Shown here: in pieces, positions 24,649 through 33,202 of the stretch
How positions within the stretch are numbered: the stretch's first letter is position 1
How the letters are laid out: each line of letters begins with the position of its first letter
Origin: Acidobacteriota bacterium
GTDB taxonomy: Bacteria; Acidobacteriota; Thermoanaerobaculia; Gp7-AA8
Assembly (NCBI GenBank): GCA_021781455.1
Contig: JAJXWV010000045.1
Coordinates: 1 to 48,086, forward strand
DNA: 48,086 bases
Direction: 5' to 3'
Position numbers and translations under genes: made by a program
Notes under the pieces: generated by a model
The model's input: only the letters and a program-made list of their open reading frames with translations
What the model was told of the DNA's origin: nothing
Databases searched by the model: none

Positions 24649-27600
24649 CTAGAACTGAATGCGCGCGGTGACCTGGAACCGGCGAGGGTTGAGGAACGAG
24701 GTCGCGTACGGCGCCACGACCGCGTAGTTGGCGCGGTTGAAGTCGGCCGGGTTTCCGAGCTGTTTCGCCAAAACCGCATCCGAGATCGACGATGGAATCG
24801 GGACCGTTGCGCCTGTATACGGCTTGGCGCACGCCGAACCCGCGGTGCAAACAATGCCGAGGTCGGACAAAACGCGGTCGGCGTAGTTGTAGCCAGTCTG
24901 CCGGTTCAGCACGTTGAAGACATCGACGGCAAGCTGGAAGTTGAGGCCGCGGGTCAGCGGGAACGTCTGCGTGTAATTGAGGTCGAGATCACTCTGCATC
25001 GGCGTTTTGCGGCTGCCGGCGTTCTCCGCGTAGCGATCCGTTTCGCTCGTCGAGTACGTGAGGTTGCGGTAGGGAAGCGCGCTTTCGAGCTGGTACTTCT
25101 GACCGGACTCGAGAACGCCGAAGAAACCTGCCGTCGCGTTCCACGGCAGGAAGTACGTGCCGTAGAGCTTGATGATCATGGGACGATCACCGCGCAGATT
25201 GCCGTACTTGAAGTTCCACAGCTGACGTCCGGCGCTGTCGCCGATGTTCGACGATCCGATGAAGATCGCCGCGTCGTTGGTGCCGCCGGTGCTTGTCGTG
25301 CTGTAGTCCTGGTCGAAGTTGCCGTAGTAGTGGCTCCAGGTGTACGTGCCGTGCAGCACGGCTTTGCTGCCGTGCCACTCGGTCTCGGCCGTCGCTTCGT
25401 AGTACTTCGTGAACGCGCCGTCGAGATTGGCAATGACGTAGCTCGAACCGCTGCCGATGGCGTTGCGGATCGTGCCCGGCGTGGCCACGGTCCCGAGGTT
25501 CGGAACGTAAAGCTGCCGAGGCACGCCCGGTGGCGGGTCGAACGCGACGCGGGCGTTGTTGTTCGTATCCTCGAGGTAATGGCTGCCTTTGCGCGCACGG
25601 CCATAGAGCTTGACCGACCAGGTGTTGCTCAACTGCCGCGCTGTGCCGAGCACGAATTCCTTGATCTCGGGCGGCTTGATGCCCTCCTGCCACCACTTGC
25701 CGGACGAGGAACCTACGGGCGAGACGCCGATCAGTTTTCCATTCGCGTCGAAGTAAGAGTTGACGGTCTGCACGAGGCCGCGATCCCACGACGCGGCGCG
25801 CGCGTCGGAGTTCGCCGGCGGGTTGTACCGGGCAAAGCTGGCGAAGACGGTGTCGCGTCCGTTGTAGGCCCACGTCGCGCCGAGGCGCGGCTGGATCATG
25901 TCCTTCCAGTCGAATACGTGCATCAGGTACTTCGTGCCCGGCGAGGCGACGAAGCCGGCGACGTTGTCGGCCTTCTTGAGGCCCTGGCCGTACAACTTGT
26001 CCTGGCTGTCGAGGACGCCGAGATTGAACGTCCAGTTGGCCATGTGGATGGAGTCATTGATCTCGATGTTCTGCGAGTGAAACTCCGAGTGAATGACCGG
26101 TAGCGAACCGATGCCCTGGGCCGCAAAGGATGCCACGAAGAACGCCGGAGTGTCGGTGCCGCACGCGCTCGCCGGGCAGGTGCCCGCCGCGCCGACGCCG
26201 GCGGGGATGCTGATTCCCCCCCAGCCGTTCGATGCGCGATTGAGGTCTTCATACGCGCTCTCGCGCATGTAGCCGAAGTGCAGATCGTGCGTCACGTTCG
26301 TGCCGAGGGTGTAGTTGTACGCGAACTGACCGCTCTTGCGGCCGAATCCGTCGTTGTCCTTGGAGTTGACGCCGTATCCGACGACGCCGCCACCGGCCGG
26401 CTGGCCGGGCGTGCAGCTCAGACCACGCGCCGCCGCGTCCGGAGGGCAGATGTAGCCGTACTTGTTGATGAACGGCTGCACGAATGCGTTCTGCGCGGCA
26501 TTGCCGGCGATCAGCAGAGGAACCGACAGATGGCCGATCTGAGCGAGGTTGGCCAGGTCGAGCTGCGTGCCGAGCGCTGTCGACGGAGTCACGCTGGCGA
26601 GATGGTCCGCGCGGCCGAAGCCCGGCTGACTGAAGCTCGTCAGCTTGAACGTCGCATAGCTCTTGTCGTTGATGATCTTCGAGCCTTCGAGGTTGCCGAG
26701 TTTCGTGCGGCTCTCGTAACCCGTGCCCGCCGTCGGCGCAGTGCGCGTCGTGAAGGCGAGCTTCGAGGACTCGATCTCGTGCGCGTTGCGATAACTTCCG
26801 TTCAGCAGCCACGACTGCGTCGGCGTGTACGTCAGCTTGCCGAATTCCTCGGTGCGAACGTCGCGGTAATTGGGCAAATCTCCATAGAGGTTGGCCGGAT
26901 TGCCGCGCGATGCATAGGGCCGGTAGTACGAACCGTAGAAGAACAACTGGTCGCGAAGAATCGGTCCGCCGATGTTGACGGTCGTCCAGTTCTTCTTGTT
27001 CTGAAACGAGATATTCTGGGTTCCAGCCTGCTTCGCTACGAAATTCGGATTCTGCAGCTGAAATCCAAGCTGACCGGCGAACTTGTTCGTGCCCGACTTG
27101 CTGACGGAGTCGATTTGAAATCCGCCGGCGCGATTGAAATCAAGCGCATTCGCTCCGCCGCGCGTGATGTTGACCTGCGCGATGTCATTGATGTTCGGCT
27201 GCGCGAGCAGTACGCCGAACAGCGGCATAGTGATGTTCGCGCCGTCGAACAGGTAGACGTTGTCCTGACCGCTGGCGCCGGCGCTCGGACCGCGGACGCT
27301 GTCCTGCGTGTATTGGACGCCGGGGACGAGCTTCTGCAGGTCGCCGTAGTTCTGCACGAGCGGAAGAGCCTGGATTTGCTGCTGCGAGATTCCCGCCTGC
27401 AACTCCGTCGAAGTCTTGTCGACGAGCGTCGAGTGCGCGGTAACCGTGATGCTTTCCGCGACGCCCTGTACGCCGAGTTTCGCATCGGCGGCGACGTCCT
27501 GGGCCAGCAGCACGTCTGCCCGACGCGTTGTCGTCTGCATCCCCGAGAGCGAGAACGTGAGGGTGTACGAGCCCGGCTGCAGAGCCGGCAGGTGGTAATC

Positions 27601-27792
27601 GCCGGTGGAATTGGTCGTTGTGACACGAGGCTGCGGCAGGGCATTGGAACGGGCTTCAACCGTGACGCCTGGAAGTGCTGAACCGTCGGTGGCTGTCACG
27701 CGCCCGTGGATCGCGCCGGTCTGCTGCGCGAACATGGGGATCGCGAAAAGCAGCACGGTCAGCGCAAGCAAAAGACGACTGCGCAAGTACAT
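24649..27792 (-). CDS. TonB-dependent receptor with carboxypeptidase-regulatory domain (Oar-like)
   Basis: This 1,047-residue outer-membrane transporter has a signal peptide (MYLRSRLLLALTVLLFAIPM, cleaved after the AFAQ-like site), then a CarboxypepD_reg Ig-like domain (AIHGRVTATDGSALPGVTV), the plug domain with QIQALPLVQNYGDLQKLVPG and a beta-barrel that ends in the aromatic residue F (RRFQVTARIQF), as needed for BAM-assisted folding. The start is ATG at 27792, with GGAGGAGG about seven bases upstream; the frame is open further but without coding look. Such large receptors are typical of acidobacteria. The substrate (oligosaccharide, peptide or metal chelate) cannot be told. It is probably monocistronic. 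Confidence 0.92.
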   Translation of the reverse strand: MYLRSRLLLALTVLLFAIPMFAQQTGAIHGRVTATDGSALPGVTVEARSNALPQPRVTTTNSTGDYHLPALQPGSYTLTFSLSGMQTTTRRADVLLAQDVAADAKLGVQGVAESITVTAHSTLVDKTSTELQAGISQQQIQALPLVQNYGDLQKLVPGVQYTQDSVRGPSAGASGQDNVYLFDGANITMPLFGVLLAQPNINDIAQVNITRGGANALDFNRAGGFQIDSVSKSGTNKFAGQLGFQLQNPNFVAKQAGTQNISFQNKKNWTTVNIGGPILRDQLFFYGSYYRPYASRGNPANLYGDLPNYRDVRTEEFGKLTYTPTQSWLLNGSYRNAHEIESSKLAFTTRTAPTAGTGYESRTKLGNLEGSKIINDKSYATFKLTSFSQPGFGRADHLASVTPSTALGTQLDLANLAQIGHLSVPLLIAGNAAQNAFVQPFINKYGYICPPDAAARGLSCTPGQPAGGGVVGYGVNSKDNDGFGRKSGQFAYNYTLGTNVTHDLHFGYMRESAYEDLNRASNGWGGISIPAGVGAAGTCPASACGTDTPAFFVASFAAQGIGSLPVIHSEFHSQNIEINDSIHMANWTFNLGVLDSQDKLYGQGLKKADNVAGFVASPGTKYLMHVFDWKDMIQPRLGATWAYNGRDTVFASFARYNPPANSDARAASWDRGLVQTVNSYFDANGKLIGVSPVGSSSGKWWQEGIKPPEIKEFVLGTARQLSNTWSVKLYGRARKGSHYLEDTNNNARVAFDPPPGVPRQLYVPNLGTVATPGTIRNAIGSGSSYVIANLDGAFTKYYEATAETEWHGSKAVLHGTYTWSHYYGNFDQDYSTTSTGGTNDAAIFIGSSNIGDSAGRQLWNFKYGNLRGDRPMIIKLYGTYFLPWNATAGFFGVLESGQKYQLESALPYRNLTYSTSETDRYAENAGSRKTPMQSDLDLNYTQTFPLTRGLNFQLAVDVFNVLNRQTGYNYADRVLSDLGIVCTAGSACAKPYTGATVPIPSSISDAVLAKQLGNPADFNRANYAVVAPYATSFLNPRRFQVTARIQF

Positions 27793-27837
27793 AGAAAACC
27801 TCCTCCTTTTGGACGACTGCGAGAAATTACTCGCGGG

Positions 27838-27884
27838 ATTGTAAACGAAACTGAAACAGTCCACTCACTTCGGGAATCCCGAAG
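27838..27884 (-). promoter_or_regulatory. Candidate promoter/operator region of the TonB receptor
   Basis: On the leftward strand a TACAAT -10-like hexamer (complement of 27838-27843) lies about 46 bases before the receptor start. Upstream of it is a perfect palindrome, CTTCGGGAATCCCGAAG (27868-27884), which could be an operator or a small terminator (T-rich bases follow on the plus strand). A good -35 is not evident. This is a weak, sequence-only call. Confidence 0.3.
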
Positions 27885-27958
27885 TTTTCTTCTCTCGTGA
27901 AGATTTCGTGAGGGAATGACGGAGTGCCTTCGCGAGAAGCCGTGTAAATGGCCGCCAG

Positions 27959-29086
27959 TCATTCCCGGAGCGGCCACTCGAGCTCACCGAGGAAGCGCTC
28001 GTCCTCGCGCCACCGCTCGTGAACGGCCACGTGCAGGTCGAGGAAGACTTTCGCGCCGAGGATCGACTCGAGGTCGAGGCGCGCCTCGGTGCCGATTTTC
28101 TTGATCATCTGACCGTTCTTCCCGATCACGATCGGCTTCTGCGTCTCACGCTCCACGACGATCGTCGCCCAGATGCGAATCAGGCCCTTTTGTTCGTCCT
28201 CTTCGAAGCGGTCGACGGCGACGGCGGTCGTGTACGGGAGCTCGTCGGAGGTGTGGTGAAGCAACTTCTCGCGGATGAGCTCAGCGGCGTAGAACCGCTC
28301 GGGCTGGGTGGTGTAATCGCCAGTCGGAAACAGCGGGGCACCGGGAGGAAGAACCCCGAAGAAGAGCTTCAGCAGGTCGTCGACTCCATCACCGGTGGTC
28401 GCGGAGATCGGGACGATCTCGTCGAAGAGTCCGAAGCCGGCGTACTGCTGCATGAGCGGGAGCAGCTGATTTTTCTTCAGCAGGTCGATCTTGTTGAGGA
28501 GCGCGAATCGAAGCGGCCGCTGGACAGTGTCATCCTGAGTCGGCGGAGCCGCGGGGCCGGATGGGTGGGGGGAGCGGCGGAGCGCGGCGAAGGACCCCGA
28601 GGTTGCCGCGCCGCCCGCCCCACCGGGCTGACGTTCGTGGGGTCCTTCGCCGTCCTCCGCCGCTCCACCCTCCCGACCTTTCCCGCGGCTCCGGCGGCTC
28701 CGGATGACACTGCTGCGCTCTGTCGCTTCCTTCTCACTCTGCTCCTTCAGCATCTCGATCACGAACTGGTCGCCTTTCCCGAACGGCTCGGTCACGTCGA
28801 CCATCAGCGCGACGACATCCGCTTCCGACAGTGCCGACCTCACGTGATCCATCATCCGCACGTTGAGTTTGTGCAGGGGGCGGTGGATGCCGGGCGTGTC
28901 CAGAAAGGCGATCTGGCCGCGAGGCTCGTTGAGCAGCCCTACGATCCGGTTGCGCGTCGTTTGCGGCTTCTCCGAGACGATGGACACCTTCTGGCCGAGG
29001 ATGCGGTTGAGGAGCGTGGACTTGCCGGCGTTAGGCCGGCCGACGAAGGCCACGATGCCGGACTTCTTTTCGTTGGGTTCGGGCAT
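27959..29086 (-). CDS. era: GTPase Era, with an in-frame repeat insertion
   Basis: Era is the essential GTPase that binds 16S rRNA during 30S maturation. From the ATG at 29086 the protein is 375 residues, against about 300 in the family. It shows G1 GRPNAGKST, G2 in QTTRNRIVG, G3 DTPGIHRPL, G4 NKIDLL, G5 ISATTGDGVD and the C-terminal KH domain (VIGKNGQMIKKIG). The excess is a 62-residue stretch (about 126-187) between G3 and G4, exactly encoded by a 186-bp inverted-repeat element in frame. Without it the protein would be 313 residues. GAGGGA upstream favours 29086 over 29092. A palindrome separates it from the upstream CBS-domain gene. Confidence 0.93.
   Translation of the reverse strand: MPEPNEKKSGIVAFVGRPNAGKSTLLNRILGQKVSIVSEKPQTTRNRIVGLLNEPRGQIAFLDTPGIHRPLHKLNVRMMDHVRSALSEADVVALMVDVTEPFGKGDQFVIEMLKEQSEKEATERSSVIRSRRSRGKGREGGAAEDGEGPHERQPGGAGGAATSGSFAALRRSPHPSGPAAPPTQDDTVQRPLRFALLNKIDLLKKNQLLPLMQQYAGFGLFDEIVPISATTGDGVDDLLKLFFGVLPPGAPLFPTGDYTTQPERFYAAELIREKLLHHTSDELPYTTAVAVDRFEEDEQKGLIRIWATIVVERETQKPIVIGKNGQMIKKIGTEARLDLESILGAKVFLDLHVAVHERWREDERFLGELEWPLRE
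28526..28711. repeat. 186-bp palindromic element inserted in frame in era
   Basis: The ends are inverted: AGTGTCATCCTGAGTCGGCG on the left, and the complement of the right end reads AGTGTCATCCGGAGCCGCCG. The inner part is also partly palindromic (GAAGGACCCC and GGGGTCCTTC). TCATCCTGAG/GAAGGACC words belong to a repeat type found in many bacterial genomes. The length is 62 codons exactly and the frame read on the era strand has no stop. Confidence 0.85.
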
Positions 29087-29098
29087 TTCCATTCCCTC

Positions 29099-29212
29099 GG
29101 AGTGCGGACGTCCTCGTCCGCTTCGATCGGACGTCCTCGTCCGATCGTGTCTCTCTTGTTCAATACCGCCGGACGAGACGTCCGGCGGATGCGGACGGGA
29201 CGTCCGCACTCC
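29099..29212. repeat. Inverted repeat (GGAGTGCGGACGTCC) between era and the CBS-domain gene
   Basis: The outer arms GGAGTGCGGACGTCC...GTCCGC and its complement (ending 29212) match over about 22 bases with one gap. Inside are GGACGTCCTCGTCC repeats and GCCGGACG/CGTCCGGC. The element fills the space between the era start and the stop of the upstream gene. Confidence 0.75.
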
Positions 29213-29214
29213 GT

Positions 29215-30495
29215 TCATGAGGCTTCCTGCTCGCTCTCTTCGCGCCAGGCCGGGTCGCGGGAGACTTTCACGCGATAGATCCGGCGCCTGTCGGCGCGGT
29301 CGACCTCGAAGCGGAACCCGTTCTTCGTCACGATCGTGCCGACTTTGGGGACTCGTCCCAGGTTCGTGAAGATCAGGCCGGCCACGGTCTCGTAATTCTC
29401 GTCGGCGAAACCGGCGCCGAGCTTCTCCTCGAGCATCTCCACCCGGAGCAGGCCGCTGACCAGATAAGAGCCGTCGCCGATGTCCACGATGGTCGGCTCC
29501 TCCATTTCGTGCTCGTCGGCGATCTCTCCGACGATCTCCTCGACGACGTCCTCGATCGTGACGATCCCGGCAGTCCCGCCGTATTCGTCGACGACCACCG
29601 CGATCTGGATGTGCTCGCTCTGGAACTCGCGGAGCAGTTCCGAGACTTTCTTCGTTTCCGAGACGACGTACGGCGCGCGTAGGACATCAGGCACGGCCTT
29701 CTTCTCGCCTTTCAGCACGGCGTCGAAAATGTCCTTGATGTGCACGATGCCGATGATCTGGTCGATGGAGTCCCGGTAGACCGGCAGACGCGAGTACTTC
29801 GACTCGCTGAACAGCCGGGCCAGCTCGTCGAGCGATCCCTTCACGTCGAAGGCGCGCACGTCGATGCGCGGGGTCATGATCTCCCGCGCCAGCCGGTCGC
29901 CGAAATCGACGATCTGCTGCAACAGCTTCCCTTCGGACGGTTGCAGGATTCCCTCTTCTTCGCCGACGTCGATGTAAGCCTGGACCTCTGCCTCGCTCGG
30001 TTCTTCCTCCTGTTCGGCCAGCTCCTCGGCGCGGTCGATGCGCGCGGCCAGACGCCGCAGCGGATACAGCAGCGGCCAGAACGCGTAGTAGAAGAAGTGC
30101 GAGATCGGAATGATCCCGCGCAGCATGATCTCGCTGGCCTTTTCCGGAACCAGGGCCAGAACGAACTTCCAGATCATCACCAGCGGCAGCCAGATCGCGA
30201 TGGCGATCAGCGTGGCATCGAGGAGCGGCCGTTCGCCCTCCACGGCCACGATGGTCGCGCTGACGGCGAGGATCAGCGCGATCTGCAGGAGCGAGCCGCT
30301 GACGAGCTGGAAATTCTCCTCGTCGAAACGGCTCCAGCGGCCGTCGGCCGGCTCCTCGGCATCCCCCGCCAGACGGCGAAGCCCCACCGGCCCGAGTTGC
30401 TGCGCGAAGTGCCGCGCGGCGTCGAAGATCAGATAGAGGATGCCGCAGATCGCGGCAATTACGAGGGAGGATATGTGCGGGCCGCTACTTCCCAT
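29215..30495 (-). CDS. CNNM/CorC-type membrane protein with CBS pair (HlyC/TlyC family)
   Basis: This 426-residue protein has an N-terminal membrane part with four hydrophobic segments (CNNM/DUF21-like, ending near KFVLALVPEKASEI), a central CBS pair (about 205-330, beginning IMTPRIDVRAFDVKGSL and including VVVDEYGGTAGIVTIEDVVEEI), and a C-terminal CorC_HlyC domain (about 345-415). Family members take part in Mg/Co homeostasis, although older annotation calls them hemolysins. It is encoded just upstream of era on the same strand; ybeY, its frequent neighbour, is not seen. Start codon at 30495. Confidence 0.9.
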   Translation of the reverse strand: MGSSGPHISSLVIAAICGILYLIFDAARHFAQQLGPVGLRRLAGDAEEPADGRWSRFDEENFQLVSGSLLQIALILAVSATIVAVEGERPLLDATLIAIAIWLPLVMIWKFVLALVPEKASEIMLRGIIPISHFFYYAFWPLLYPLRRLAARIDRAEELAEQEEEPSEAEVQAYIDVGEEEGILQPSEGKLLQQIVDFGDRLAREIMTPRIDVRAFDVKGSLDELARLFSESKYSRLPVYRDSIDQIIGIVHIKDIFDAVLKGEKKAVPDVLRAPYVVSETKKVSELLREFQSEHIQIAVVVDEYGGTAGIVTIEDVVEEIVGEIADEHEMEEPTIVDIGDGSYLVSGLLRVEMLEEKLGAGFADENYETVAGLIFTNLGRVPKVGTIVTKNGFRFEVDRADRRRIYRVKVSRDPAWREESEQEAS

Positions 30496-30524
30496 GTCGA
30501 ATCGTGCGGCGGATTCTATCTGAT

Positions 30525-30998
30525 CTATCCAAGGAACAAGGCGATCAGCGCCGCCGCCATGGAAATCTTCATAACCCCTTCCGAACGGCGATGCAAAGCC
30601 ATGAAGGCCCGGCGCTCCGGATCGTCATCGCCGAGCGCGGGTTGAAACGCGGCCCGGTGCCGCTCCATGGCCGGCTCGATCCGGACGATCTCCTCCACGA
30701 CGACCACGGCGAGAAATGCCAGGCTGATCCATCGAATGACGATCCAGCCGCTGGCAGTGTGCGTTTCCCATACGGCGTACCGGATCGCAGCAGCGAGGAT
30801 GGCCACGGCCACCGCCCCGAGCCTCAGGCGCGCAAAGCGGCGCAGGATCGGCCCGAAGATTCCGCCGGCCTGCTGCCGCGGCAACTGCCGGAAAAGCTCA
30901 GGTGCGGTCAGCGCTCCGAGGGCGATGGCGCCGCCGATCCAGAGCGCCAGCGCGAGGTGGTAGGCGAAGCTGACGAGGATGTAGAGAATATTTGGCAT
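30525..30998 (-). CDS. DUF4149 (TMEM205-like) membrane protein
   Basis: This is a 157-residue integral membrane protein with four hydrophobic helices. The first contains LALALWIGGAIALGALTAPELF, with the conserved W-x-G-G and AP-x-LF of the DUF4149 family, followed by an arginine-rich loop and a last helix at the very C-terminus. The function of the family is unknown in bacteria. It lies 29 bases upstream of the CBS-domain gene and could form an operon with it. Confidence 0.8.
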   Translation of the reverse strand: MPNILYILVSFAYHLALALWIGGAIALGALTAPELFRQLPRQQAGGIFGPILRRFARLRLGAVAVAILAAAIRYAVWETHTASGWIVIRWISLAFLAVVVVEEIVRIEPAMERHRAAFQPALGDDDPERRAFMALHRRSEGVMKISMAAALIALFLG

Positions 30999-31050
30999 CA
31001 GGGTGCAACGTTACAGCAAGTGCTGAGGTTCGCTCTCGAGGGCAACGACC

Positions 31051-31719
31051 ATGACCGCCGCAACAATTCTCCTGCTTACCGCGCTGACCCTCCCGACCAA
31101 TGTGATCGTGCTTCGCTCGGGGCAGCAGATCGAGGTCATCACTGCGCACGAGGAAGACGGGCGCATCGTCTTCCGCACGCCGGGAGGAGCTCTTTATTCG
31201 CTGCCGGTCGGTGAAGTCGACCTGACGGCGACGCGCTCCGTCCCGGCCGTCGAAACGCGGCAGCCTGCTCCGGCACCCGCGCCGAAAAAGCTCAAGGCCA
31301 GCGACTCCGAACGGAAGAAGCTCATCCAGGACCTCGAGCAGAATCACTCCGGCCAGCCGGCTGCACCGGTGAAGATCGAACCGCTCCCTCCTGCCCCGAC
31401 GCTGGAGCAGGTCGCCGCTCAGACCGAGGACGAATGGACCTGGCGAAATCGCTCCAGAGCTCTGCGGGAAGCCGTCCAGCAGGCGCGTGAGGACCGCGAC
31501 CTCCTGGCATCGAAGGCCGATGCGCTGCGCTCGCACATCTCCGGCCTGATCTCGCTCGGCTACAAGCCGAACCAGTTCAGTTACGACACGACCGTCCTTC
31601 AGTTCACGCTCGAGCAGATCCCGTACGCGGAGCTGCAGATTACCCGTGCGGAACGGGCCTTCGCCGATTTTCTCGAGGAAGCGCGCCGGCGAGGCATTCA
31701 GCCGGGCTGGGTGCGGTGA
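31051..31719 (+). CDS. Secreted protein of unknown function
   Basis: This 222-residue protein has a short hydrophobic signal-like N-terminus and then a small beta-rich segment (VIVLRSGQQIEV ... GRIVFRTPGGALYSLPVGEVD). An Ala/Pro linker and a long charged helical region follow (about 85-215, coiled-coil-like, DLEQN to ADFLEEARRR). The beta segment resembles the start of the unknown protein at 46229. No enzyme motif is visible. It is divergent from the DUF4149 gene, and its stop is followed at once by a TTGAAAA heptamer array. Confidence 0.7.
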   Translation: MTAATILLLTALTLPTNVIVLRSGQQIEVITAHEEDGRIVFRTPGGALYSLPVGEVDLTATRSVPAVETRQPAPAPAPKKLKASDSERKKLIQDLEQNHSGQPAAPVKIEPLPPAPTLEQVAAQTEDEWTWRNRSRALREAVQQAREDRDLLASKADALRSHISGLISLGYKPNQFSYDTTVLQFTLEQIPYAELQITRAERAFADFLEEARRRGIQPGWVR

Positions 31720-31720
31720 T

Positions 31721-31790
31721 TGTGAAATTGAAAATTTAAAATTGAAAATTGAAAAGGAGGAGCGGGCATCCTTTTCAATTTTCAATTTCG
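31721..31790. repeat. Inverted TTGAAAA heptamer arrays between convergent genes
   Basis: The left arm 31721-31755 reads TGTGAAA, TTGAAAA, TTTAAAA, TTGAAAA, TTGAAAA, GGAGG; the right arm 31769-31790 reads TCCTTTTCAATTTTCAATTT. The arms pair over about 20 bases around a short GC loop. The array starts two bases after one stop and ends just before the opposite stop, so a two-way terminator role is likely. Confidence 0.88.
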
Positions 31791-31793
31791 TGC

Positions 31794-32447
31794 TCACGGT
31801 TCCGGGCCGAACGACTCGCTGATTATCGCCGTCGCGTCGAGGTCGAGATCGTCGAGTGCCTTGCGACAGCGACTCAGGAAGCCGTCGAATCCGGCCGCCA
31901 TGATCGTGGCACTCAAGACGGTGCGCCGGTTACGCGCGATCAGCGCCTCGATGTTTCCGCTCTCGTGGACGATCGTGCCGCTGCGCGCCAGCGGATCGAA
32001 ATCGGCAGCGTAGAGAATGTGCCGTCGATCGGGTTCGTACAGCACGGTGATCGCCCGCGGGTCATTCGCCGCCAGCATGTGCAGGACGATGCTGCGAATC
32101 GGCGCGATGCCGGTATCGCCGGCCAGGAAAACGACCGGACGGTCGTCCGCGACCGGCAGCAGAAACGCTCCATGCGGACCTTCGATCGAGACTTCCGCGC
32201 CGGAATCGAGCCTCTGCAATGCCGCGCCGCCCCTTCCCGCTCCCACCCTGATGCAGAGCTCCAGCGCCTGCGGCCATTCCGGTGCCGACGCGATCGTATA
32301 GGCCCGTGACACTCCCTCGGGGAAATGGAAGTTCACCCACTGACCGGGGGCAAATGTGAAATCGTCATGGATGAGCTTGACCGTGAGCTGCACGACGGAA
32401 GGTGCGAGCTGCTCGATTCCGGTCACCACTGCGGCGTGGGTCGGCAT
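31794..32447 (-). CDS. Ferredoxin-NADP reductase-like FAD/NAD-binding oxidoreductase
   Basis: This 217-residue flavin reductase of the FNR superfamily has an FAD-binding barrel with RAYTIASAP (RxYS-type motif, about 49-57), a phosphate-binding turn GAALQRL, and the NAD(P) domain with FLAGDTGIAPIRSI (about 107-120). No iron-sulfur cluster or oxygenase domain is fused. The electron partner is not evident from the neighbours. The C-terminal end ESFGPEP resembles the usual last strand of the family. Confidence 0.87.
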   Translation of the reverse strand: MPTHAAVVTGIEQLAPSVVQLTVKLIHDDFTFAPGQWVNFHFPEGVSRAYTIASAPEWPQALELCIRVGAGRGGAALQRLDSGAEVSIEGPHGAFLLPVADDRPVVFLAGDTGIAPIRSIVLHMLAANDPRAITVLYEPDRRHILYAADFDPLARSGTIVHESGNIEALIARNRRTVLSATIMAAGFDGFLSRCRKALDDLDLDATAIISESFGPEP

Positions 32448-32495
32448 GTGCCGAAGAGTTTAGCCCTGCGCGTCCTCGATGCGCACGGCCAGGCG

Positions 32496-32661
32496 CTAGT
32501 GGCCTGTATCGGCTGAATTGGTACCACCTGGCTTGGTCTCGACGCCGTGAGCTTCGTTGCGCCTCCTCAGCATAGTCACCGCTATGCCTGCGTCGGCGCG
32601 CCTCGCTCACGTCGCCGATCCCGGCGCCACTGGTACCAATTCAACCAATACAGGCCACTAG
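32496..32661. mobile_element. MITE-like 166-bp inverted-repeat element with CTAG ends
   Basis: The terminal inverted repeats are about 30 bases, beginning CTAGTGGCCTGTAT on the left and the same on the complement of the right end, then GAATTGGTACCA. The inside carries a smaller palindrome (GCATAG...CTATGC). No coding capacity is seen. The right CTAG lies on the last codon of def, where its CTA is the TAG stop. It fills the gap between def and the flavin reductase gene. Confidence 0.75.
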
Positions 32662-33173
32662 TACCACATGCCCGATTTTGCGAGTTTCGAAATCTTTTTG
32701 AGAATCCGGTCACGCCGCAGTCCGCGCAGCCGGTCCACGTACAGCGTGCCGTTCAGATGATCTGTCTCGTGGCACATGGCGCGGGCCATCAGCCCGTCGC
32801 CCCACATCTCCTGTACCTTGCCATGGCGATCCATATAGCGGAGCCTGGCCCTCTGCGGCCGCACGACGACTTCGGTGAAATCCGGAATCGAGAGGCAGCC
32901 CTCTTCCTCGGTCAGCTCGCCTTCAGTCTCGACGATCTCGGGATTGAGGCAGACGTAGAGCTCGCCCGGACGCTTGCCGACCGATAGGTCGATCATCATC
33001 AGGCGCCTGGAAACGCCGACCTGATTGGCGGCCAGACCGACACCGGGGGCGGCGTACATCGTCTCGACCATGTCGTCGATGAGCTTCTGCAGTGCGTCGT
33101 CGAGCTCCGAGATCGGCTCGGTGGGCCGGCGCAGGACGTCGTTGCCGAATTTGACGATGGGAAGGACAGCCAA
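32658..33173 (-). CDS. def: Peptide deformylase
   Basis: This enzyme removes the formyl group from nascent proteins, using a metal ion. The three family motifs are present: GVGLAANQVG (about 44-53), EGCLSIP (91-97, metal cysteine 93) and HETDHLNG (135-142, two metal histidines and the catalytic glutamate). A TTG start at 33173, preceded by GAGGA, gives 171 residues, the usual length; the ATG further upstream would add residues encoded by a TTGAAAA repeat array. The stop codon is provided by the CTAG end of a MITE-like element. No fmt gene is adjacent. Confidence 0.95.
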   Translation of the reverse strand: MAVLPIVKFGNDVLRRPTEPISELDDALQKLIDDMVETMYAAPGVGLAANQVGVSRRLMMIDLSVGKRPGELYVCLNPEIVETEGELTEEEGCLSIPDFTEVVVRPQRARLRYMDRHGKVQEMWGDGLMARAMCHETDHLNGTLYVDRLRGLRRDRILKKISKLAKSGMWY

Positions 33174-33202
33174 TCGTGATCCTCGCTGCAGCGCCAGGAG
33201 AG

